In this document: positions 53,627 to 60,610 of the stretch, in pieces
Layout of the letters: each line of letters begins with the position of its first letter
Position numbering within the stretch: the stretch's first letter is position 1
Assembly: GCA_018333865.1 (NCBI GenBank)
Contig: JAGXSE010000041.1
Coordinates: 1 to 62,822, forward strand
Origin: Syntrophomonadaceae bacterium
Lineage (GTDB): Bacteria; Bacillota; PH28-bin88
Direction of reading: 5' to 3'
DNA: 62,822 nucleotides
Position numbers and translations under genes: made by a program
The notes under the pieces: model-generated
The model's database searches: none
Seen by the model: only the letters and a program-made list of their open reading frames with translations
Told to the model about the DNA's origin: nothing

Positions 53627-54940
53627 CTACTGACCACTGATTTTCGCCAGTTCCTTGAGCGCCCCAATAAAGCATTCCAAAGGAGGCAGCACAATTCCGG
53701 CGCCGATTTGCCCCACACCTGGCTCTTTGTGGGCAATGCCAGTATTAATTCGGGGCAGAATACCTTTTTCAATGACTTTCCGCACATCAATACCGGTAGG
53801 GGTGCCGCGGAAGCTCATGGCCGGGATATTGAAATTGCTGTTTTCGGCCACGGTTATTTCGTACATCTCGCTGGTAGCTTCAAAGGCATCGGCAGGCTTG
53901 CCGCCGATAAAATTCACAATGGCTGGTGCTGCCGCCATGGCAAAACCGCCGATACCCACTGTCTCGGTGATCACGCTGTCGCCGATATCAGCATTGGCGT
54001 CGTTAGTGGTAAAACCGGAGAAGTACAGGCCGGCAGGCACATTGGCCGGGCCGGTAAACCACTGATCGCCGGTGCTGCTGACGCGGATGCCAAAATCGGT
54101 GCCGTTGCGGGCCATGGTGGTGACGATGGTGGAGTTTTCGATCCCATGTGCCGCCAAGGCCATAGATTTACAGGCGGCCATGATGGCGTTCAATGACGTC
54201 AGGTCGTTGCTGTGCATAAAAGCCAGCACTTCCGCAGCGGCGGTTGGCTTAACCTCCTTGAAATAAGCACAGACGTTGGTCAGGTCTATCCTTTCACAGT
54301 CGTAGTCGTGGCTGCGGCCGGATTCGGTCTCTGCAATGCAGGGGGCCAGGGTACGGATAAACAGCGAGGTGGTGGCCCGGTTCCGGTTGTGCCCCTCGTC
54401 ACCCATATGCAAGGCCTGGGCGATGAGAGTCTTCATATCCACACCGCCGGATAGCCGGATAGCTTCTTTTAAAACTTGGGCGTAAATTGTATTGAGCCAG
54501 CGCAACCTGCGCAGCACTCCTTCATCGTAGGCGCCGTAACGCAAGACCTTGCCATAGCCCTCGTTCATATTGGAGTAGGTGCAGCCGCCGTACTCCTTGT
54601 CTTCGATGATAAACACCATCTGGGTAGGGGTTATGACACCGGCCATGGGGCCCACCGCGTTGTAGTGGTGGCAGGGAGCGAACTCGATTTCGCCCGATGC
54701 GGCCAGTTCAACTGCCTCTTCAGTTGTTCTGGCCATTTTTTCATAAATCAGGCCGCCGGTAATAGCTCCTCTCAGGGGACCGCTCATTCTATCCCAGGTA
54801 ATAGGCGGACCGGCGTGGAGAAACAGATTGTCTTTCATGCCCGGGATGACGTCCCGTGCCCGGCCGATATCGACCAGCACCGGTCTGGCACCCATCATCC
54901 TCCGGACAGCTTCCTGGTTGGCTAGGTCTATCCTGCTCAT
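53627..54940 (-). CDS. allG: DUF1116 protein, AllG-like subunit of an oxamate carbamoyltransferase
   Basis: 437 residues. Homologue of E. coli YlbE (AllG), partner of FdrA and YlbF. Seen: NQEAVRRMMGARPVLVDIGRA, FLHAGPPITWDRMSGPLRGA (substrate-site-like, conserved), CHHYNAVGPMAGVITPTQMV, MHSNDLTSLNAIMAACKSMA, ARNGTDFGIRVSSTGDQWFTGP and DSVITETVGIGGFAMAAAPA. The ATG at 54940 has AGGAGGTTC. A terminator lies just upstream, so it may have its own promoter or depend on read-through from the fdrA side. Confidence 0.9.
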   Translation of the reverse strand: MSRIDLANQEAVRRMMGARPVLVDIGRARDVIPGMKDNLFLHAGPPITWDRMSGPLRGAITGGLIYEKMARTTEEAVELAASGEIEFAPCHHYNAVGPMAGVITPTQMVFIIEDKEYGGCTYSNMNEGYGKVLRYGAYDEGVLRRLRWLNTIYAQVLKEAIRLSGGVDMKTLIAQALHMGDEGHNRNRATTSLFIRTLAPCIAETESGRSHDYDCERIDLTNVCAYFKEVKPTAAAEVLAFMHSNDLTSLNAIMAACKSMALAAHGIENSTIVTTMARNGTDFGIRVSSTGDQWFTGPANVPAGLYFSGFTTNDANADIGDSVITETVGIGGFAMAAAPAIVNFIGGKPADAFEATSEMYEITVAENSNFNIPAMSFRGTPTGIDVRKVIEKGILPRINTGIAHKEPGVGQIGAGIVLPPLECFIGALKELAKISGQ

Positions 54941-54976
54941 TACTATAGAACCTCCTGTTTGGTTGACTGTCAGTTA

Positions 54977-55006
54977 TGAAAGAAAAAGGGCCCTGGCCGG
55001 GGCCCT
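54977..55006 (-). terminator. Terminator/attenuator between the cyclase and DUF1116 genes
   Basis: On the minus strand AGGGCCCC-GGCC-AGGGCCCT (imperfect 8-bp arms) is followed by TTTTTCTTTC. It begins 13 nt after the stop of the cyclase-family gene and splits the cluster into two transcription segments. Confidence 0.8.
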
Positions 55007-55018
55007 CTTCCTGGCCCC

Positions 55019-55819
55019 TTACTGTTCCTCGTAGAAAGCCACGACTCTGGCGAAAGCAGCTTCGCCGCCTTTGAATTTCCAGGGGAAGCAGCCGATGTAC
55101 ATCCGCTTGTTCTGGAGTTCAGGGGCAGCAATGTCACCGCCTAAATTTTCAAAATGCATACAGTTGTGTTTAAACAACGCATTGTGAGTGAGCTGGTAGT
55201 GCTCCGTTGGGAATAGCTTGTCAACGGCCTCTTTGCCGCCGAATCTTTTTTCGGCCACAGCCCGCACCCGGTCACACTGGCCAAAGGTGCCTTTGCCCAG
55301 AAAGCGGCCGATGGGCAGGTTCATGGGATGGTCGGTGGAAACGGCGTCCATGCCCCAAAGCTTAATTTTTTTCTCAATGAGCCAAGGCACCATGTCGGAG
55401 TGGGCGCCGGGGTGCAGGTGAATATAACGCTCTTCATCGGGGGTCTCGCCAAAGGTGGCATACCGGCTCCAGCCGGTGTTGATCACCAGGATGTCGCCTT
55501 CACGGACTTCCACCCTTTTTTCGATCATCTCCGGAGTGTATACGGCCAGGTCTCCCATTTCGTCCCTGACATCAACGATAACACCGGGGCCGAACAGCCA
55601 TTCCATCGGCACCTCATCGATCGTCATCCCGTTAGTGACAAAATGGCGGGGAGCATCCAGATGGGTACCGATGTGGTTGGAGGTCTGGATGTACTGGGCA
55701 TTGACACCGTGCTCCGGCTTCCGCTTAAAATACTTGGCCTCAAAAGGCGGGTAATACGGCCAGAACTGGACATCCGCGTTCAGGGGCTGGGAAAGGTCAT
55801 ACAGCCTGACATTCTTCAC
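55019..55819 (-). CDS. Cyclase-family metal-dependent hydrolase
   Basis: 266 residues, kynurenine formamidase / isatin hydrolase superfamily. Metal-binding signature SNHIGTHLDAPRHF (HxGTHxDxPxH) at about 48-60, second-sphere residues GWSRYATF and the C-terminal HNALFKHNCMHFENLG. These enzymes hydrolyse amide bonds, including ring amides such as in isatin. In this cluster ring opening of a hydroxylated heterocycle is a reasonable inference. A GTG at 55819 with GGGAGG 9 nt away is preferred to the TTG at 55828. It follows the nitrilase-like gene by 23 nt. Confidence 0.9.
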   Translation of the reverse strand: MKNVRLYDLSQPLNADVQFWPYYPPFEAKYFKRKPEHGVNAQYIQTSNHIGTHLDAPRHFVTNGMTIDEVPMEWLFGPGVIVDVRDEMGDLAVYTPEMIEKRVEVREGDILVINTGWSRYATFGETPDEERYIHLHPGAHSDMVPWLIEKKIKLWGMDAVSTDHPMNLPIGRFLGKGTFGQCDRVRAVAEKRFGGKEAVDKLFPTEHYQLTHNALFKHNCMHFENLGGDIAAPELQNKRMYIGCFPWKFKGGEAAFARVVAFYEEQ

Positions 55820-55842
55820 TCTTGTCAACCTCCCTGATATTT

Positions 55843-56721
55843 TTATTTTTTCCCCTTCGCCCTGGGGAAGGGGCTCCTGCCGTCCCTCAATATGTTTTGA
55901 TAGACTTCCAGGTTCCTGTCCTCAATGTGATTGTAAACCATTGGCTCCCGGGAACCCTGTGTTACAAAGCGGAGCGGGTCGGGATCCAGTTTGGCCGAAA
56001 CAATTTCTTCCACGCCGCGGGCCTGCGCCAGTTTGATACCCCGCGGATCGATAATCAGGCTGTTGCCAAAGTAATGGTTCCCCCCGGCGTCGGTGCCAAC
56101 GGAGTTTACCGCCACCATGTAGACATGGTTATCAAAGGCACGGGCAGCACTGGTCAGATACCAGATATCAAAACTTCGGAGCAAAGCCGACGGCCGTAAA
56201 ATTACCTCGGCACCCTGCAAGGCCAGCTCACGGGAAAGCTCGGGAAAGTCGCCATCGTAACAGATGATGATGCCTATTTTGCCAAGCCTGGTATCAAACG
56301 TCTTCACTTCGGTACCCGGTGTTACCCAACCACCGCAGTTAACGTTTTCGGTGATAAAGGCATGGGTCTTGCGGTAGCTGCCCACCACCGCCCCTGCATC
56401 GTCGATAAGAGCGGCGGTATTGTAGATTGTGCCGTTTTCGCCCCTTTCATAGAAGGTGTAGCAGACATGAACACCCTTTTCGCGGGCGGCCCGGCCGATC
56501 TCGTCGGTTACCCTGCCCGGAACCGGGTCCAGCAGCTTATAGAGCTCGTTAAATGAAAGATTGTGAATAAAACCAGTAGTGATGGTTTCGGGAAAAACCA
56601 CCAAGTCAGCCTGGTGCTCCTCCGCCGCCCGGCAAATCCATTCCTTGGACTTTTTCAGGTTGTAATCCACGTCATTGGGCCGAAAGCCCATCTGCGCACA
56701 GGCCACTGTAAATTCTTTCAT
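55843..56721 (-). CDS. Carbon-nitrogen hydrolase (nitrilase superfamily)
   Basis: 292 residues. Triad motifs: Glu in VVFPETITTGF, Lys in GSYRKTHAFITE, Cys in IICYDGDFPELSREL. Also VGTDAGGNHYFGNSLIIDPRG. Family members hydrolyse amides or N-carbamoyl groups (for example beta-ureidopropionase, omega-amidase). Position between the cyclase and FdrA genes suggests it attacks an amide or ureido intermediate of the same pathway. GAGGAGGAGG precedes the ATG. It shares only family level with the amidase at 31165-32001. Confidence 0.9.
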   Translation of the reverse strand: MKEFTVACAQMGFRPNDVDYNLKKSKEWICRAAEEHQADLVVFPETITTGFIHNLSFNELYKLLDPVPGRVTDEIGRAAREKGVHVCYTFYERGENGTIYNTAALIDDAGAVVGSYRKTHAFITENVNCGGWVTPGTEVKTFDTRLGKIGIIICYDGDFPELSRELALQGAEVILRPSALLRSFDIWYLTSAARAFDNHVYMVAVNSVGTDAGGNHYFGNSLIIDPRGIKLAQARGVEEIVSAKLDPDPLRFVTQGSREPMVYNHIEDRNLEVYQNILRDGRSPFPRAKGKK

Positions 56722-56733
56722 TTGCCTCCTCCT

Positions 56734-58458
56734 CTAATTCAGCTTGTGAAGCAGGCTGAGCAAGTCTTCATTGCCAAAAGCGGGCGGGCTCCACCTGACA
56801 TGGATCACTGCATCGCCCTTTTTTTTCAGGTTCAGGGCGAAATCTTCCAGCCCCAGGTTAACTACTTTTGGTCCCTGCCGGAGCAATTCCGCTATTTTGC
56901 CCATCTCGCCTTCCCGCCGGAGCAATTCTCTTACAAACATTGCCGCATCGGCGTTGCTTGCCAGTACCGTTACCCCCGCCCCGGTCAGTTTAGCCACCTG
57001 GCCGCTGCGATCCTGGAAGTCATCGTCAGTACCGCAGACGGAGGCAACGAACACTATTTCCCGCCCTTTTGCCGCCGCCTTTTCCCTGGCTAAAAGAACA
57101 GCCCGGGCCGTTTCACCGGCAGGGTCGGGATGTGCACCGTAGCCCAGCACCAGGTCAAAAAGAATTACCGCTGTCCCCGGATCACCAGCTTCCGCTACCA
57201 GGCGCTGGTTGCGCAGGGCCGGGTCAATCATGGGGTGCAGCCTGCCCTGGGTGAATTCGTCCTCACCGAAATCAATTACCGTGTGCCCCTGGCTGCGGTA
57301 GACGTCAGCCAGCACTGCGCCGCCCTCCATGGCCAGGTTGCTGTGGATTACACCCAGTGCCTCCCGCAGGATGACTATAGTCTCGTAGGCCAGTGTGCCT
57401 CCCGAGTAAAGCGCCCTCAGGTAGCGCTGCCCACTTTTTAATTTTCGCTTTGCAGCTTCAATTTCTTCTTCCGCTGCCACCGGGACATTGCCGGCCGGGC
57501 CAATGTTATTATCTCTTAGAACAGCGACGGCAATCTTGGCGGCCTCTTTCAGCGTAGCCGCGGGGATGCACCCGGCGACGCTGATTCTGGCCGGGTCACC
57601 GCCCATAAAACAGGCCACCACCGGCTTGCCACAGTCTTTGGCCGCTGCCAGCAACCTTTCGGCCACCACCGGTTCCGGCGGCTTGGAAACCAATACAATA
57701 ACCTTTGTCTCAGGGTCGGCCTGCAGGGCCTTAATTCCCTGCAACATCATCATACCACCCATAGCAGCCTTGATATCGCGGCCGCCTGTCCCGATGCCGT
57801 GGCTTACCCCCTCACCCAGGTTGTGGATTTGGGTGGAAACCTCCTGCAGCCCTGTACCGGAGGCGGCCACGATACCAATCCCGCCTCTTTGCACCTCGTT
57901 GGCGAAAGCAAGCGGCACACCGGAAATCATTGCGGTCCCGCAGTCGGGGCCCATCACCAGCAGCCCTTTTTCCACGGCTTTCTTTTTGAGGGCTACCTCG
58001 TCTTCCAGGGAAACGTTGTCGCTGAAGATCATCAGGTGGAGCCCGGCGTCAAGGATTTTATCCGCCTCCCGCTTTACGTAACGGCCCGGCAGGGAAATCA
58101 GGGCCAGGTTGGCGCCGGGAAGCTGTTTTATGGCGGTTTCGAAGGTGCGCGGCACATACTCGCCGGTCTGGCTCCCCCGGTCCGCTGCACGGTTCAGTTC
58201 TTCCAGCACCCTTTTGACGCCTGCCTCTGCCACCTCCTGGTCAGCGGCTCTTACCGCAATAATCAGGTCATTGGCATCGGCTGCGGCTATTTCCTCCGTC
58301 CAGAGCCCGCCGGCCTGCAGAAATTTTTTGTTATGGTCGGTTCCAACGATAATCTCGGCCCCATCCACTCCATGAAGCCCCCTGACCAGGCTGGAGAGGC
58401 GCATCAGGTAAACCGAATCCCGGAACGTGTTTTTATAAATATGGGTTTTGATAAACAT
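56734..58458 (-). CDS. fdrA: FdrA (AllF), acyl-CoA-synthetase-like subunit of a carbamoyltransferase
   Basis: 574 residues. Built like fused succinyl-CoA synthetase domains: Rossmann/CoA-binding-like region with VMGPDCGTAMISGVPLAFAN, GIGIVAASGTGLQEVSTQIH, SHGIGTGGRDIKAAMGGMMM (about 170-280), then a ligase-CoA-like domain with RALYSGGTLAYETIVILRE and ILFDLVLGYGAHPDP. In E. coli it is one of three subunits of oxamate carbamoyltransferase. The ATG at 58458 with GAGGGAGAAAGG is preferred; 20 upstream codons are rejected. First gene of the operon fdrA - amidase - cyclase, behind a palindromic operator candidate. No carbamate kinase gene is in the window. Confidence 0.9.
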   Translation of the reverse strand: MFIKTHIYKNTFRDSVYLMRLSSLVRGLHGVDGAEIIVGTDHNKKFLQAGGLWTEEIAAADANDLIIAVRAADQEVAEAGVKRVLEELNRAADRGSQTGEYVPRTFETAIKQLPGANLALISLPGRYVKREADKILDAGLHLMIFSDNVSLEDEVALKKKAVEKGLLVMGPDCGTAMISGVPLAFANEVQRGGIGIVAASGTGLQEVSTQIHNLGEGVSHGIGTGGRDIKAAMGGMMMLQGIKALQADPETKVIVLVSKPPEPVVAERLLAAAKDCGKPVVACFMGGDPARISVAGCIPAATLKEAAKIAVAVLRDNNIGPAGNVPVAAEEEIEAAKRKLKSGQRYLRALYSGGTLAYETIVILREALGVIHSNLAMEGGAVLADVYRSQGHTVIDFGEDEFTQGRLHPMIDPALRNQRLVAEAGDPGTAVILFDLVLGYGAHPDPAGETARAVLLAREKAAAKGREIVFVASVCGTDDDFQDRSGQVAKLTGAGVTVLASNADAAMFVRELLRREGEMGKIAELLRQGPKVVNLGLEDFALNLKKKGDAVIHVRWSPPAFGNEDLLSLLHKLN

Positions 58459-58517
58459 TGCCTTTCTCCCTCGTGCTGTTATACCTGCAATTGCAACTTT
58501 TATAAAAACATTAAACA

Positions 58518-58551
58518 CTAAAGATATAATTCCTTTAGATAATATATCTAA
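58518..58551 (-). promoter_or_regulatory. Palindromic operator candidate upstream of fdrA
   Basis: Perfect palindrome TTAGATA-ATA-TATCTAA (58535-58551) overlapping a second inverted repeat CTAAAG-N9-CTTTAG (58518-58538). It lies 60-90 nt before the fdrA start, AT-rich as a promoter would be. The neighbouring pucR gene makes PucR a likely binder, but this is inference. Confidence 0.55.
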
Positions 58552-58579
58552 ATCAAAGGCTTTTTTTTGTGGTATCTAG

Positions 58580-58620
58580 ACAAGGATAGGGGGCGGCTTG
58601 TAGCCGCCCCCTATCCTTGT
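58580..58620. terminator. Perfect 19-bp stem-loop between pucR and fdrA
   Basis: Arms 58580-58598 and 58602-58620 are fully complementary (ACAAGGATAGGGGGCGGCT with its complement), with a 3-nt loop. No T-run follows in the pucR direction. It directly abuts the left 187-bp inverted repeat. It can act as a pucR terminator or be part of the repeat element. Confidence 0.6.
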
Positions 58621-58806
58621 TATCATAGATAGCTACCCGCTCTAATACCCCCGCTTCTAAGGAAAGGGGACACACCTGCTGAAGCCCCGGCCTGTCTTTG
58701 GGGACAGGAATGTCCCCAATTAAAGCGGCGGTCTAAGAGCGGCTACGCTACTATATTAACTGGCTCTAAGCTTCAGGCTTCGTCTGAAGCCAAGACCCAG
58801 TTGAAT
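58620..58806 (+). repeat. Left copy of a long inverted repeat (about 187 bp)
   Basis: Nearly identical in reverse complement to 62333-62531. Shared landmarks are TATCATAGA, AGCTACCCGCTCTAATACCC, GGAAAGGGGACACACCTGCT, CCTGTCTTTGGGGACAGG, AATGTCCCCAATTAAAGCGG, CTATATTAACTGGCTCTAAG and CCAAGACCCAGTTGAAT. The copies differ mostly in one apical hairpin: here CTTCAG-GCTTCGT-CTGAAG. Internal GGGGACA/TGTCCCC palindromes link it to the 59-bp repeats at 3.3 kb. The last codons and stop of pucR lie inside it. Confidence 0.9.
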
Positions 58807-60490
58807 CCCGGTCCGAACCGAGCAGCTTCAGGATATTTACTGCGATTTCCATGTTCAGGGAGTCTTCTGGATTGTCCAGGTGCGTTCCGGTCAGTTCTTC
58901 AATTTTTCTGATCCGGTAGAGTATGGTGTTGTAGTGGGTAAACATCTTTTCGGAGGTGATCCTCAGGTTACGGTTGACCTCGTAGTAGGTTTCCAGCGTC
59001 CTGATCAGCTCGCCGTTTTTGTTCTTGTCGTAAGCAAAAACCGGAGCCAGGAGATCCTCCACAAACTTATACAGGTCTTTTTTATTTTTTTCACTGAGGA
59101 TTTTATAAAAGCCCAGTTCCTCAAAATGGAGAACAGACGCAACTTTAGAAAGCTGGCAGATTTTCAGGGCTTCCCGGGCCTCCTGAAAACTCTGACTTAT
59201 TTTGGAGATATTCTGGTAAGGCCTGCCAACACCGATTTTCAGATCTTTAGAGCCGGTACTGTCTATCAAGTGCCGGGATAATTCCTTGACGATCTTTTTA
59301 AGGTCTTCGGCAGAATTATCACGTTTAAGTTCTGCCACCACCACTATGTTTGTACCCTTGATGCCGGCAATCAGGTTTTTGTGGCAGCGCCGGTACGAGT
59401 TGATGGTTTTTAAAAGTTCTTCCTTGGCACTTTGCCTGTTGATGCCTTTCATCGGCAGACGCATTTCTTCTATCCCGTTAAAGCTGTTGTCGTTGACAAT
59501 AGCCACTGCTGTCGGATTCTGCAAGTTAATATCGAAGATCCGGCCTCTTTTTATGATATCTTCTTCGTTTTCGAAGTCGCAGGAGAGGAGAATTTCCAGA
59601 AACTCATTGTAATAACCCTTTTCAATTTCGAAGATGGCTTTGCGCTTGGTAAACTCCAGGGCGGCGATGGTTGCCGCCCGCTCCAGGATAAGCACATCCG
59701 TCTCACTCATAGGATTGTCGTAAATGGCATAGATGTGCCCGTACTGGCAGATGTCGGTTACGATGGGAATTTTTATTGCCTGCATGGTCAGGGGTTTTTC
59801 CCGGCCCGTGGTATGTTCCAGCAAATACCGGACTTCGCGGATACTGCCAAAACGCAGTTTCTCGTCCCGCACATTGACGCTGTCGGTAAAAAAGAGTTCA
59901 ATTTTCTTTGGGTCAGCACCTTCGTCAGAAAGGATGACGACGCCATCCCCATCAACAATGGCAACAAGATTGCCAATCAGTTTGGCGGTTTCTCTACAGA
60001 GACCCTTCAGTGAGCTGCCGTGCAGCACGATGTCCATCAGTTTCCTGTGGGCATGGTCCAGTTTTTGGAGAATTTTGTTTTGCTTGTTAAAAATCACGCC
60101 CAGGATGGGAGCGATTATTTCCGAAAAGGACAGGTCAAACGGGACTTCCAGCAAAGGGATGTGATGCTCGTCGGCGCGCCTGATCAGCTCTTCGGGTATC
60201 TCCCTGATAAAACGCTTGGGTTTGATGGCCAGCCCGGCTACTCCTTTTTCTTCCATCCTTGGCAGGAGCTTTTCCATCAAGTCAGGATACTCCCGGAAGG
60301 AATAGCCGGTGGTGAGCAGCAATTCTCCCTCCATCATCCAGTCCACAATATCCGGCACCTCGATGACGTTTACCAGCTTGATGACACGCCCCAGGCCTTC
60401 TCTGCCCCCAACTACGTTCAGCCTGTTGACAACTCCGAGCGAAAGGGCCTCCTTGACCGTTATGCCGTATTGTTTCTGCAAAAGCTCCAC
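58766..60490 (-). CDS. PucR-family transcriptional regulator
   Basis: 574 residues. N-terminal PucR domain (TVKEALSLGVVNRLNVVGG ... MMEGELLLTTGYSFREYPDL), middle GAF/GGDEF-like CdaR domain (about 290-430: EIEKGYYNEFLEILLSCDFE ... KIGVGRPYQNISKISQSFQE) and C-terminal HTH_30 domain (LIRTLETYYEVNRNLRITSE ... THYNTILYRIRKIEELTG). The family controls purine, allantoin and related catabolism. It probably regulates fdrA and its neighbours. The final residues STGSWLQTKPEA are encoded by the inverted repeat, so the natural end of the protein was probably replaced. Start uncertain: GTG at 60490 or TTG at 60481, which fits GGAGGTG better. Confidence 0.92.
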   Translation of the reverse strand: MELLQKQYGITVKEALSLGVVNRLNVVGGREGLGRVIKLVNVIEVPDIVDWMMEGELLLTTGYSFREYPDLMEKLLPRMEEKGVAGLAIKPKRFIREIPEELIRRADEHHIPLLEVPFDLSFSEIIAPILGVIFNKQNKILQKLDHAHRKLMDIVLHGSSLKGLCRETAKLIGNLVAIVDGDGVVILSDEGADPKKIELFFTDSVNVRDEKLRFGSIREVRYLLEHTTGREKPLTMQAIKIPIVTDICQYGHIYAIYDNPMSETDVLILERAATIAALEFTKRKAIFEIEKGYYNEFLEILLSCDFENEEDIIKRGRIFDINLQNPTAVAIVNDNSFNGIEEMRLPMKGINRQSAKEELLKTINSYRRCHKNLIAGIKGTNIVVVAELKRDNSAEDLKKIVKELSRHLIDSTGSKDLKIGVGRPYQNISKISQSFQEAREALKICQLSKVASVLHFEELGFYKILSEKNKKDLYKFVEDLLAPVFAYDKNKNGELIRTLETYYEVNRNLRITSEKMFTHYNTILYRIRKIEELTGTHLDNPEDSLNMEIAVNILKLLGSDRDSTGSWLQTKPEA

Positions 60491-60610
60491 CTCCGGCCAA
60501 ACCGGTTATCCTACCAAGACAGTAGCAAAGGCTTGTTCCCATTGTCAACAGTTTTTCTTTCACATGCCTGACTTAACTTCATACCCCACCCGGCACAAGG
60601 CGTAACATTG

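Larger units (their letters stand above)
58459..58765. other. Gene-free region between fdrA and pucR
   Basis: 307 bp. It contains the fdrA promoter/operator area (58518-58551), the perfect 19-bp stem-loop (58580-58620) and most of the left copy of the large inverted repeat. No coding sequence is seen. Confidence 0.6.

Noticed and set aside
53531-54196. 221-codon plus-strand open frame
   Set aside because: Antisense to the DUF1116 gene with no recognisable domain.
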